A stretch of DNA of 21,243 nucleotides from a virus: the IMG/VR virus record IMGVR_UViG_3300045611_000186, positions 1-21,243 of that record; one strand, given 5' to 3'. The notes under the pieces are model-generated. The model ran no database searches. It saw nothing but the letters and a program-made list of their open reading frames with translations, and was not told the DNA's origin. This document shows positions 14,984 through 21,243 of this stretch, piece after piece. The translations under genes and the position numbers were made by a program. Positions within the stretch are counted from its first letter, which is position 1; the number at the start of each line of letters is the position of its first letter.

Positions 14984-15233
14984 ATTTCCTCCTTTTCTTT
15001 TTTTTGGATAAACCTGCCTCACTCATTGCTATTGCTTTAGCTTGATTTACATCTGTTACTATTTCCCCACTACCTGAATGTAATGTTCCTCTATAAAATT
15101 CCCTCATTACCGCACTAACTTTTGTCTGCCCTTTTAAATGTTTTCTTTTTTTAGCTCCTGCACCAAGTTTATTAGGATGTATCATTGCCTTTTTTATTTG
15201 TTCTTCTCTACGCTTTTTAATATAATCTTTCAT
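14976..15233 (-). CDS. DUF6496-like basic protein
   Basis: 85 residues. The segment VMREFYRGTLHSGSG, then VTDVNQAKAIAMSEAG at about residues 42-74, matches the pattern I know for DUF6496 (M-x-E-F-K-x-G-x-L-x-S-G-S-G-x-x-V-x-x-x-x-Q-A-I-A-I-A-L-S-E-A). The ends are Lys/Arg rich, so it is strongly basic overall. The function of the family is unknown; related short proteins occur in phages and bacteria. AAGGG stands 4 bases before ATG 15233, whose first bases overlap the stop of a six-codon minicistron. The gene sits between the portal-proximal unknown and the scaffold. Confidence 0.8.
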   Translation of the reverse strand: MKDYIKKRREEQIKKAMIHPNKLGAGAKKRKHLKGQTKVSAVMREFYRGTLHSGSGEIVTDVNQAKAIAMSEAGLSKKKKRRKYG

Positions 15234-15250
15234 ATATCCCTTCTTTTCAT
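15230..15250 (-). other. Possible six-codon minicistron (MKRRDI) ahead of the DUF6496-like gene
   Basis: ATG 15250 has GGAGGG 3 bases upstream, better than that of the next gene. It reads six codons and ends in TGA (15232-15230), which overlaps the next ATG (15233). Ribosomes loaded here could be passed to the DUF6496-like start. It may also be chance. Confidence 0.3.
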
Positions 15251-15261
15251 TTTCCCTCCTT

Positions 15262-15678
15262 TTATACTGTGTTTATATTCGTCCAGGCCATTGTAAGACC
15301 ATGAATTAAACTCTCAAATATTATAGAAATAATATTATTTGCCCCTACACCATCAGCATCTGCTATATTAAGGCTTGAAATCCTGAAATGGTGCCTAACA
15401 TTGCCTTCTTCAACAAAACAAACATTTCCATTATTTAATGTAACAGAGCCATCTGCGGATGAACGAAATCCATAAATAGGGTCGCATTCAATCGTAAATT
15501 CAAACTTATCACTACAAGTTATTTTCCCTCCGTCAATTAAACCTGTAAATAATCCGCCTGTTCCTTCATCTGTAAAGATTAATGTTAAAGTTTCATTCGT
15601 ATTGATAATATGTTCAATTCTATCTTTATCAATATACTTTAATCCCGCAACATCTAAAGTCCAAGTTTGCACAGCCAT
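15262..15678 (-). CDS. Small beta-rich protein after the portal, unknown function
   Basis: 138 residues with a strongly beta-like pattern (LTLIFTDEGTGGLFTGLIDGGKITCSDKFEFTIE). It has no catalytic motif and no recognised family. AAGGAGG stands 5 bases before the ATG, which overlaps the portal stop (TAATG). The position between portal and scaffold genes suggests a minor head or decoration component. An immunoglobulin-like or jelly-roll fold is possible but not shown. Confidence 0.7.
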   Translation of the reverse strand: MAVQTWTLDVAGLKYIDKDRIEHIINTNETLTLIFTDEGTGGLFTGLIDGGKITCSDKFEFTIECDPIYGFRSSADGSVTLNNGNVCFVEEGNVRHHFRISSLNIADADGVGANNIISIIFESLIHGLTMAWTNINTV

Positions 15679-17519
15679 TATATTCCTCCTTCTGTTGACG
15701 CAATAGCACCTTGAGGTCTTACACCTCCATATAACTGATTCATAATCTTTTGAATTTCCTCATCTGTCTTGATTAAATCGTGATAGTCCTGTATTTCCGC
15801 AGCCTGTAAGACTCTCTTATATATCTCCTCTACTTTTGAGATAATCATAAGTTGCGGTGTTTTAACAACTGTTAATAAGAGTTCTTTTAATTTTGTTAAT
15901 GTCTCAAGTGCTTTAGTAAACTGTGTCATCCCCACTGCCTTAAAATCATACCCCATCTCTGTAATCTGGGATATTTTATTAAAATCAAGCTTTTGAACCA
16001 TTCTTTTCATTGGAATATTCTCGCCTATTGGTCCTGGCATCATCATGGTTTCCTCTTTCATGCCAAGTATTCTATCTATAATTGCTTGATTAAAAAACTT
16101 TGGATTAAATAATATTTTAAACATCCCTTTTAACATCGGTTCAAAATAATCTCTTTCAATAAAACGAGCTATCTTTAAAAATCTATTATCTATCATTGCT
16201 AACTTTGCCTGGTATTCACCTAAAGTTTCAGACCCACCCGCAGTTAATTCAGGTGCGCCTTGAATTTGTCTTAATACTCCAGTAGACTCCTGCTGAAATT
16301 GGTCTAAAATAGTTAATCCCCGCATAATATCTGTTAATGCACTAATACCTTGCCTACCAAGTTTTACTGCCTCATTAGGATTTCCTTTTAACATCCACAC
16401 AGCCATCGGTTTATATTCAATAGAAGCTGGGTCTTTAATCTTAGTAGCATCCACTAATGCAATATCCATTGAGCATAATTTAAGTGAGTCAAATCCTAAG
16501 TTAATCATTGAATTAGTAAGCTCCTGTAAATCTACTGTATTATCTAAAAAGCCTAATCCATAGAAATCATATTTACGAGGCTTTATACGGCAACTATAAA
16601 ATGGTAAAAATCCATATTCATTAGAAACATCCCTTAACTTAATAGTCTCATTTGCTAAAGTAACTATTCTGTTTTCATATCGTTTGATTTCTTTTCCATC
16701 TTTATTCTTCGTTATTATAGGCACTACCCCCCAGTATTCTATAAGTGAGATATTTTTAAATTGTTCTGTTATTACTATATCTGTGCCATCAAATCCTTTA
16801 ATGGTAGACTTTGCCTCATCAGATTTATTCCTTGAGACTTCTTCGGCATAATCAATAAGAGTTTGCACTCTTTCCTTTGCATATAAGCTTATTTCATTTT
16901 CTACTTCCTGCACCAATTCACTTAAAGATTTTTTATATTCATCTATAATAAATCTGGCTCGCTCTAATTTATGTCCGCATTCTGGGTCTATTGTAATATT
17001 ATAGCTTGAACGCCATATAAATTTAATCCCAGTAGCAGTAATTTTTCCTTCCACATTCTTTGTATCTACTAAAAGCTTCATAAAACTTGTTCCAGGCCCT
17101 CCGCAAGTCTCATTTAATACAAAATCATTCTCAATAGAGAAATTTCCTCTATCAAAAAGATTATCATATAAATCCATAATATAACCTTCTTCTTCTCGGT
17201 CAGTAGTCTCTGTGCCTTTAATGCTGAAATTTCTCTTTTGACCGAAAAGCATTTTATCTAAATAACTCTGAGCAGTTTCAGAAGTTTTTGCCTGCTGGGG
17301 TATAAATACCTTTGTCTGCCAAGCCTCTTTATTATCCCACATAGAAGGATGCTGACACCGAATTTGACTCTCAATATCATCCCAACGAGTCTTAAATTTT
17401 TTACGGTAATTATCTCCAGCAGTATGGCAAGCTACTATATGAGAAATTAACTCTTGGTCTGGTTCTTTCTTAATTGGTTCTAATTTACCTGATTTTTGTA
17501 ATGTTTTTTTAACCTTCAT
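15678..17519 (-). CDS. Portal protein
   Basis: 613 residues, the size expected of podovirus-type portals. The sequence runs from an N-terminal charged stretch with YRKKFKTRWDDIESQIR, through mixed alpha/beta wing and stem regions (FIWRSSYNITIDPECGHKLERARFIIDEY; LIEYWGVVPI; FLPFYSCRIKPRKYDFYGLGFLD), to the characteristic LQELTNSMINLGFDSLKL helix, then GAPELTAGGSETLGEYQAKLAMIDNRF and a C-terminal helical barrel-like part. GxGxxD/N followed by Q-x-x-x-N is a recurring portal feature. The dodecamer would form the vertex through which terminase pumps DNA. It lies two small genes after terL, the usual order. The ATG shares ATGA with the upstream stop. Confidence 0.85.
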   Translation of the reverse strand: MKVKKTLQKSGKLEPIKKEPDQELISHIVACHTAGDNYRKKFKTRWDDIESQIRCQHPSMWDNKEAWQTKVFIPQQAKTSETAQSYLDKMLFGQKRNFSIKGTETTDREEEGYIMDLYDNLFDRGNFSIENDFVLNETCGGPGTSFMKLLVDTKNVEGKITATGIKFIWRSSYNITIDPECGHKLERARFIIDEYKKSLSELVQEVENEISLYAKERVQTLIDYAEEVSRNKSDEAKSTIKGFDGTDIVITEQFKNISLIEYWGVVPIITKNKDGKEIKRYENRIVTLANETIKLRDVSNEYGFLPFYSCRIKPRKYDFYGLGFLDNTVDLQELTNSMINLGFDSLKLCSMDIALVDATKIKDPASIEYKPMAVWMLKGNPNEAVKLGRQGISALTDIMRGLTILDQFQQESTGVLRQIQGAPELTAGGSETLGEYQAKLAMIDNRFLKIARFIERDYFEPMLKGMFKILFNPKFFNQAIIDRILGMKEETMMMPGPIGENIPMKRMVQKLDFNKISQITEMGYDFKAVGMTQFTKALETLTKLKELLLTVVKTPQLMIISKVEEIYKRVLQAAEIQDYHDLIKTDEEIQKIMNQLYGGVRPQGAIASTEGGI

Positions 17520-17704
17520 TTAACCAATACCTCTTCTTCCTTTGACCCTTGCAACCAGTTTAATCCATCCTTACGGATTATTCGTGGACATGATTGTCTA
17601 ACACTATATATAGCAAAACATCTATTATTTATAAAACTCTCTTTAAAAACGCATACCTCATTTGAACCACAAAAAAATCGTTTAACCTCTTTTGCTTCGC
17701 TCAT
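17516..17704 (-). CDS. Small Cys-containing protein between terminase and portal
   Basis: 62 residues with four Cys (CGSNEVC near residue 12, then C-F-A-I-Y and SC-P-R) and a charged C-terminus. No family recognised; a small zinc or redox fold is possible. ATG 17704 has no strong ribosome binding site. It lies 23 bases inside the end of the 34-residue gene upstream and shares ATGA with the portal start, so it is probably translated by coupling. It could be a non-coding filler frame, but the tight overlaps at both ends favour a real gene. Confidence 0.55.
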   Translation of the reverse strand: MSEAKEVKRFFCGSNEVCVFKESFINNRCFAIYSVRQSCPRIIRKDGLNWLQGSKEEEVLVK

Positions 17705-17786
17705 AATTCTTGCAATATGCTAAATAATATTCTTTATATGGAAAATTACATTTATCCTTTTTTTTACAATTTTTACATAAACTCAT
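17682..17786 (-). CDS. 34-residue Cys-rich microprotein (CxxC)
   Basis: MSLCKNCKKKDKCNFPYKEY is the first part of a 34-residue frame with Cys at positions 4, 7, 13 and 25 and many Lys. That C-x2-C-x5-C-x11-C set could bind one zinc ion, and similar tiny C-x2-C...C...C-x-x-Y proteins are common in low-GC phage and bacterial genomes. GGAGG stands 7 bases before the ATG, and the start shares one base with the terminase stop (TGATG). Those two facts make it a credible gene although it is very short. The next small gene begins before its end. Function unknown. Confidence 0.7.
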   Translation of the reverse strand: MSLCKNCKKKDKCNFPYKEYYLAYCKNYERSKRG

Positions 17787-19093
17787 CAATATCCTCCAGC
17801 TCCGCTAAATACAGGCTCATGCTGTCTTATTACCATAGTATTTACATCGCTTTCTTTAACCTCTTTTAATCCCCAAATACCATAAACAAAAGCATCTGCT
17901 CTATCAGGAGACCTGCCTAATCTTTTTTTTGTATCTTCCTTTGGCTCAAGCTGTATCTTTCCATTAGAGTTAATAACTCTCCTTTTAACAGATGTTAATT
18001 GTCTTTTAAGCTCTTCATCTTGAATATACTCAATCTCTCTTTTTTGTATCTCTTCTAATAAATACCACCACATCTCAACTCTGCGATTATAAAACATCTC
18101 ATCATTACTTGACTTCTCAGCAGAGTCTATTGCTATAACATCCTTTCCAAGTTCTCTAAGTCTATCAACAATCCCTTTTCCTATTCCAATCGTATCTACC
18201 GCACATATCTCAAGTTTATGTTTCTGCATTAAAATCATTATCTCGCCAACTATCTTCATTGTATCATCATAATGAAGGACTTTTTCATCTATAATCTTTG
18301 TATTCTCAAATATATAAATTACGCATTCATCCCCACCCATTGATGGGTCACAGGACAAAAGTCTTTTAGTTCTGGGAATAAAATGTATTACATTTTTAAG
18401 GGCTTCTAAAGAATTATAATCTATTAACGCATTCTCTATTTCAGTTAAAGGCTCACCTAACCAGATATGCCTATAATCCTTTTCGCTTCTACGCTTACAT
18501 TCCTCTGCTTCTTTCTTTAGAGCCTCTGGACAAAATGGATTATCAGGATAATTTATGTTTATATGTAGACAATTCTCTCTGTTAATAAATGCCTCATATA
18601 CAGGGTCATTTGGTAAAAATCTATTCATTGTAAAATATACTTTTGCTTTTTCTTTTCGTATAGTAGGGATTAAAATATCAAGGGTTTGTTTTGTTATAGC
18701 CTGGGCCTCATCAATCCAGAGTATATCTACACCTTCCATGCCTTGAATGTTAAAACGGCCTTGTTCTCTAAAGCCCCTAAAGTTTATAGAAGATTTACTT
18801 TCCTTATGAAGTATTTTCGTGGCCAATGTCTCAAAGTAAAGATTGTAATTAGTGATTAAATCAGATAGTAAGGTATAAACACTTTCAGATATTGAGTTCT
18901 GGATTTCACGGCCACAGACTATTCGGATAGTTTTCTTCTCGGCAAGATAAAGAAGAAAGCGCCCTATGGATTGAGATTTGGCCCCGCCTCTTCCGCCCTC
19001 AATAAGAAAATACCTTTTTTCATTAAATTGTGTAATAATTGGCAATAACTTTTCAGGAATATTAAGAATTTCTGGAAGTGTTAAGCTCTCCAA
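17786..19093 (-). CDS. terL: Terminase large subunit (packaging ATPase/nuclease)
   Basis: About 435 residues. The N-terminal ATPase has a Walker A-like GGRGGAKS at residues about 33-40 and Walker B ILWIDEAQ at about 124-131, followed by the coupling motif T-M-N. The C-terminal RNase H-like nuclease has its first Asp in LLSCDPSMGG, the second in AVDTIGIGKG and the last in GRSPDRADAFVYG. Layout and motifs match the PBSX/Terminase_3-6 type. It pumps DNA into the head through the portal and cuts it. TTG 19093 is taken as the start because GGAG stands 7 bases upstream; TTG 19099 is the alternative, and no ATG is available nearby. It overlaps the small-subunit gene by about 30 bases. Confidence 0.95.
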   Translation of the reverse strand: MESLTLPEILNIPEKLLPIITQFNEKRYFLIEGGRGGAKSQSIGRFLLYLAEKKTIRIVCGREIQNSISESVYTLLSDLITNYNLYFETLATKILHKESKSSINFRGFREQGRFNIQGMEGVDILWIDEAQAITKQTLDILIPTIRKEKAKVYFTMNRFLPNDPVYEAFINRENCLHININYPDNPFCPEALKKEAEECKRRSEKDYRHIWLGEPLTEIENALIDYNSLEALKNVIHFIPRTKRLLSCDPSMGGDECVIYIFENTKIIDEKVLHYDDTMKIVGEIMILMQKHKLEICAVDTIGIGKGIVDRLRELGKDVIAIDSAEKSSNDEMFYNRRVEMWWYLLEEIQKREIEYIQDEELKRQLTSVKRRVINSNGKIQLEPKEDTKKRLGRSPDRADAFVYGIWGLKEVKESDVNTMVIRQHEPVFSGAGGY

Positions 19094-19493
19094 TATCAAA
19101 CTCCAATAGTCTATTATTTGTCTGGACTTCGCCCATTTTGGTAAATTTTATCTCGCCTGTAATATCTAAATGTTGTTTAAGTTTTCCTGTTAATTCATAA
19201 TAGGTCCTTATTGCTTGCACATCTTTATCTATAATTGCGCCCAATAAAGCATAAGGCGGAATTGCGGCATTTTCACCTAATACGCTAAAACATAAATTCG
19301 CAAACCACAGTCTAAAATCACTATTTGTTCTATAAGCATAATAGAATTTGCCTGGGTCAATATTCGTTAACTGTGATGCTCGTGATTTATTTCCTTTAAC
19401 ATCTGGCAATATAAGAGCTTGACAGAATCGCTCTAAATCTTTTGAGGGTTGATAATTCTTTAATATTTCAGTTAATTTTGGTGGCCTTGGCAT
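19062..19493 (-). CDS. terS: Probable terminase small subunit
   Basis: 143 residues. The N-terminal half is helical with a helix-turn-helix-like segment (KGNKSRASQLTNIDPGKFYYAYRTNSDF), the layout used by small terminases to bind pac/cos DNA. DVQAIRTYYELTGKLKQH near residue 100 is a pattern seen in small-terminase-like proteins (A-x-R-x-Y-x-E-L-x-G). The gene lies directly before terL and overlaps it, the standard order. It starts 26 bases inside the end of the methyltransferase gene, with GGAG about 11 bases upstream. The identification rests on the motif pattern and its position. Confidence 0.8.
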   Translation of the reverse strand: MPRPPKLTEILKNYQPSKDLERFCQALILPDVKGNKSRASQLTNIDPGKFYYAYRTNSDFRLWFANLCFSVLGENAAIPPYALLGAIIDKDVQAIRTYYELTGKLKQHLDITGEIKFTKMGEVQTNNRLLEFDIGELNTSRNS

Positions 19494-20634
19494 TTATATA
19501 TTTCTCCCAACGGTCTATGATTACTTGGCAAAACTGCGGAGATATTTCTATAACTCTGCATTTTCTATTATTTTTCTCACAAGTAATTAAGGTTGTTCCA
19601 CTTCCGCCAAAAGGTTCATAAACAATATCATCTCTATTGGTATGATTAAGTAATAACTTCTCAAAAAGTTCTAAAGGCTTCTGTGTTGGATGTATATTAT
19701 TCTTCTTTTTTCTATCAATATTAAAAACAGTTCCTTGATTGCTCGGCACATTGTCTATAATCTGCTCCCCCTCACGCCTTGCAATAAAAATTAATTCGTG
19801 TTGCTGTTGGTATCTTGCTCCTGGCCAGAAACAAAAGTTTTGCTTGCACCAAATCAATAAATCTATTGTTTCAAAATCTAATTTTTCACAAGTCAAAACA
19901 TAGGGATGTAATTGTTTGTCAGCATAAGTCATTATTAAAACATCACTTGGTAAAATAGACATAAATCCATAAAGTAATTCATCTGCATTTTTTGGGTCTT
20001 GATAACTCGCAAGCGTTTCGGATACTTTTTCTTTTCTGCTTTTGTAATTGACTGAATAAGGTGGGTCAGTAAGACATATTCTTGCCTTCTCTCCCTGTAT
20101 CAGTTTTTCAACATCTTCCCTTTTCGTCGCATCCCCACATAACAACCTATGTTCTCCCAATTTAAACATATCCCCTAACTTTATATCCGTTGTTCTTGCC
20201 TCCGGCACATCGTCATCTTCAGGTCTTGTATCTAACTGAAATATTCTGTCCAATTCCTTGCTCTCAAATCCTACATCCTTAAGCAATTCCTCATCAAAAT
20301 TAGCCAGTAAATCAAAATCCCATTCCCCTAAGTTCTTATTAAGCCGTAAGTTAAGCTCTCTTTCTTTTTCTATTTCAGGCACATTCACATACACACAAGG
20401 CACTTTTCTTCTTCCCATATCTTTTAAAACTCTTAAGCGAAAATGACCCCCTATTACTATATTAAATCTATTAGGTGCAGAGTTAATTATAATAGGGTCT
20501 ACTATACCAAATCTTTCTATGGATTTTTCTAAATCTTCATATTCTTTTTGAGTAGCTTGTCTTGGATTATATTCGGCTGGCTTTAAATCGCTTATATCAA
20601 GTTGGATAATTTCAATATTTTCTGTCTCTTTCAT
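19468..20634 (-). CDS. ParB-like domain fused to a beta-class DNA methyltransferase
   Basis: 388 residues from ATG 20634. Residues 8-100 form a ParB/sulfiredoxin-like domain (ISDLKPAEYNPR; IVIGGHFRLRVL at about 58-70). Residues about 150-388 are an amino-methyltransferase with DPPY at 190-193, HPTQKP at 315-320 and the SAM loop FGGSGTT at 342-348. The order DPPY before FGGSG marks the beta class, which methylates adenine N6 or cytosine N4. The fusion is common in phages next to terminase genes, where it may protect phage DNA or mark packaging sites. An in-frame TTG at 20652 would add six residues, but it lies in a terminator-like hairpin. The family start fits the ATG, which lacks a ribosome binding site. 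Confidence 0.92.
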   Translation of the reverse strand: MKETENIEIIQLDISDLKPAEYNPRQATQKEYEDLEKSIERFGIVDPIIINSAPNRFNIVIGGHFRLRVLKDMGRRKVPCVYVNVPEIEKERELNLRLNKNLGEWDFDLLANFDEELLKDVGFESKELDRIFQLDTRPEDDDVPEARTTDIKLGDMFKLGEHRLLCGDATKREDVEKLIQGEKARICLTDPPYSVNYKSRKEKVSETLASYQDPKNADELLYGFMSILPSDVLIMTYADKQLHPYVLTCEKLDFETIDLLIWCKQNFCFWPGARYQQQHELIFIARREGEQIIDNVPSNQGTVFNIDRKKKNNIHPTQKPLELFEKLLLNHTNRDDIVYEPFGGSGTTLITCEKNNRKCRVIEISPQFCQVIIDRWEKYINAKATKIN

Positions 20635-20641
20635 AAATAAT

Positions 20642-20672
20642 AAAAAACTCAAGCGCCGTTTCCAGCTTCGAG
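20642..20672 (-). terminator. Terminator-like hairpin just before the methyltransferase start
   Basis: On the coding strand CTC-(G bulge)-AAGC, a 10-base loop and GCTTGAG form a 7-bp stem with one bulged base, followed by TTTTTT and further T-rich sequence. It ends 8 bases before ATG 20634. It could end the transcript of the lipoprotein gene or act as an attenuator. Confidence 0.45.
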
Positions 20673-20685
20673 TCTCGTTTTAAAT

Positions 20686-20838
20686 CTATTTCAACGCTTC
20701 TAATACAAATAGTATAACATATATTATATATAATGCAAGAACAAAAGTTCGTTTATCTAAAATTTTCTTATCTTGTAATCTTGTAGTTACGCATCCTGAT
20801 AATAATAAAAATAGCAAAATATATTTTAAAAGTCTCAT
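20686..20838 (-). CDS. 50-residue putative lipoprotein with C-terminal transmembrane segment
   Basis: The frame reads MRLLKYILLFLLLSGC, a short signal peptide ending in a lipobox (LLSGC, Cys at 16). A charged stretch (RLQDKKILDKR) follows, then a 17-residue hydrophobic segment, TFVLALYIIYVILFVLE, near the C-terminus. If processed it would carry a lipid at its N-terminus and span a membrane at its C-terminus, the topology of unimolecular spanins, but it is far shorter than known ones. AGAG lies about 7 bases before ATG 20838. It sits alone between the cloverleaf-like element and the methyltransferase and overlaps nothing. It could also be a small accessory lipoprotein or chance hydrophobic frame in AT-rich DNA. 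Confidence 0.5.
   Translation of the reverse strand: MRLLKYILLFLLLSGCVTTRLQDKKILDKRTFVLALYIIYVILFVLEALK
20711..20738 (-). promoter_or_regulatory. Weak sigma70-like promoter candidate upstream of the methyltransferase
   Basis: TTGCAT, 16 bases, TATACT on the minus strand. The -10 matches 5 of 6 consensus bases and the -35 only 3 of 6. It lies inside the lipoprotein frame, and transcription would begin about 30 bases before the terminator-like hairpin. AT-rich DNA gives such matches by chance. Confidence 0.25.
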
Positions 20839-20852
20839 ATTTTTCTCTTTTT

Positions 20853-20955
20853 AGAGCCAGTTCCAAATTCTGCTTATGGCTGCACATTGGACGGTAATCA
20901 TCTATCATTTACCATAATCTACCGAACTTTTATTTCCGTAAAAGTTACTGGCTCT
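20853..20955 (-). ncRNA. Cloverleaf-like inverted-repeat element (candidate structured RNA)
   Basis: Read on the minus strand, AGAGCCAGU (20955-20947) and ACUGGCUCU (20861-20853) form a 9-bp closing stem. Inside are three hairpins: AACUUUUA-CGGAAA-UAAAAGUU (8 bp); AUGGUAA with UUACCGU (7 bp including a U.G pair) or alternatively CGGUA with UACCG; and UCCAA-UG-UGC with GCA-GAAU-UUGGA. The G-U pair would be an A-C mismatch on the other strand, so the minus-strand RNA is favoured. It is not a tRNA: loop sizes, stem lengths and conserved T-loop bases do not fit. It begins about 8 bases after a possible promoter start point and ends 14 bases before the lipoprotein ATG. No known class was recognised. 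Confidence 0.6.
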
Positions 20956-20969
20956 TATGTTATTTCTTA

Positions 20970-20998
20970 TTTATATACTACTTCTCAACCCTTTTAAA
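20970..20998 (-). promoter_or_regulatory. Sigma70-like promoter candidate upstream of the structured element
   Basis: TTTAAA, 17 bases, TATAAA on the minus strand: 4 of 6 and 5 of 6 matches with ideal spacing. It lies over the last codons and stop of the DUF2934-like gene and would start transcription near 20963, just before the cloverleaf-like element. Chance matches are common in AT-rich DNA. Confidence 0.35.
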
Positions 20999-21243
20999 TA
21001 CGCCCTTAAATGCGGGAAACCATAGTTATTATGCTGAAGGATAGTAGTTATAACTTCCTCAATGGCTTCCTCATAAGTCAATTCTTTAGGAATTCTTTTA
21101 TATTCATACCATTTATCATTTACTACATCAAAAGTATGAACTCCTACTTTTATAGTCAATTCCCTTTCAGCTTGTAGCCAGTTGTCTACGGCCTCGCCCC
21201 CAGTTTTTTGCCATATCTCATAAGCCCGCAATTCAATTTCTTT
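20971..21243 (-). CDS. DUF2934-like small protein (5' end outside the window)
   Basis: Ninety codons are visible, open to the window edge. The visible start reads KEIELRAYEIWQKTGG, then NWLQAERE, close to the DUF2934 pattern (I-x-x-R-A-Y-x-x-W-x-x-x-G, then W-x-x-A-E-x-E). That motif usually begins a few residues after the N-terminus, so little is probably missing. A TTG at 21231 is only a frame-internal codon and would cut the motif. The rest (VGVHTFDVVNDKWYEYKRIPKELTYEEAIEEVITTIL) is a helical or mixed tail of unknown role. DUF2934 has no established function that I know of. It is the first gene of the run seen here and is followed by the intergenic region with the structured element. Confidence 0.7.
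   Translation of the reverse strand, partial: KEIELRAYEIWQKTGGEAVDNWLQAERELTIKVGVHTFDVVNDKWYEYKRIPKELTYEEAIEEVITTILQHNNYGFPHLRAYLKGLRSSI

Noticed and set aside
20853-20955. Cloverleaf element read as a tRNA or a hammerhead ribozyme
   Set aside because: The 9-bp end stem, 6- and 11-base loops and absence of a 7-base anticodon loop or T-loop bases exclude a tRNA; the hammerhead core CUGAnGA with GAAA is not present.
21229-21231. TTG as the start of the DUF2934-like gene
   Set aside because: The frame is open to the window edge and the family motif begins upstream of this codon.

Overview
The window is one uninterrupted run of genes on the minus strand (read from high to low coordinates). It is the packaging, head and tail module of a tailed bacteriophage or prophage. 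The DNA is AT-rich. Nearly every gene starts a few bases before or after its neighbour's stop, with ATGA or TAATG overlaps, and many have strong AGGAGG-type ribosome binding sites. The set of a portal, a tail-tubular/adaptor-like protein, a nozzle-like protein and internal-virion-like proteins, with no tape measure, sheath or major tail tube visible, suggests a short-tailed (podovirus-like) virion. A lipobox protein and two heptosyltransferase-like (GT9) genes hint at a Gram-negative host, but the host cannot be named.

Layout in transcription order: 21243-20653 holds the end of a DUF2934-like gene, a putative promoter, a 103-nt cloverleaf-like inverted-repeat element, a 50-residue lipoprotein/membrane peptide and a terminator-like hairpin. 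20634-17786 holds a ParB-domain/DNA methyltransferase fusion and the small and large terminase subunits. 17786-15262 holds two small Cys-containing proteins, the portal and an unknown protein. 15250-13753 holds two very basic small proteins (one DUF6496), an unknown protein and a scaffold-like protein. 13738-11693 holds the major capsid protein and a probable decoration protein, closed by a strong intrinsic terminator. 11658-7889 holds a non-structural cassette: GT9, methyltransferase, zinc protein, GT9, methyltransferase. 7889-1 holds a coiled-coil protein, adaptor, nozzle, tail fibre, GNAT acetyltransferase and three internal-virion-like proteins, the last cut by the window edge.

The most secure unusual result is that the major capsid gene is split by a 665-nt group I intron (13695-13031) that carries a LAGLIDADG homing endonuclease. 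P1, P3, P4, P7, P8, P9 and P10 can all be read by eye. P10 and the reading frame together fix the splice sites to the base, giving a 316-residue capsid protein whose first 24 residues are missed by a simple ORF call.

A second theme is the GT9/methyltransferase cassette, a diverged duplication placed between head and tail genes directly behind a terminator. A third is the structured element near the head of the late operon. Because two intrinsic-terminator-like hairpins lie inside the gene run and each abuts a start codon, a cis-acting antitermination or leader RNA is a reasonable but unproven hypothesis.
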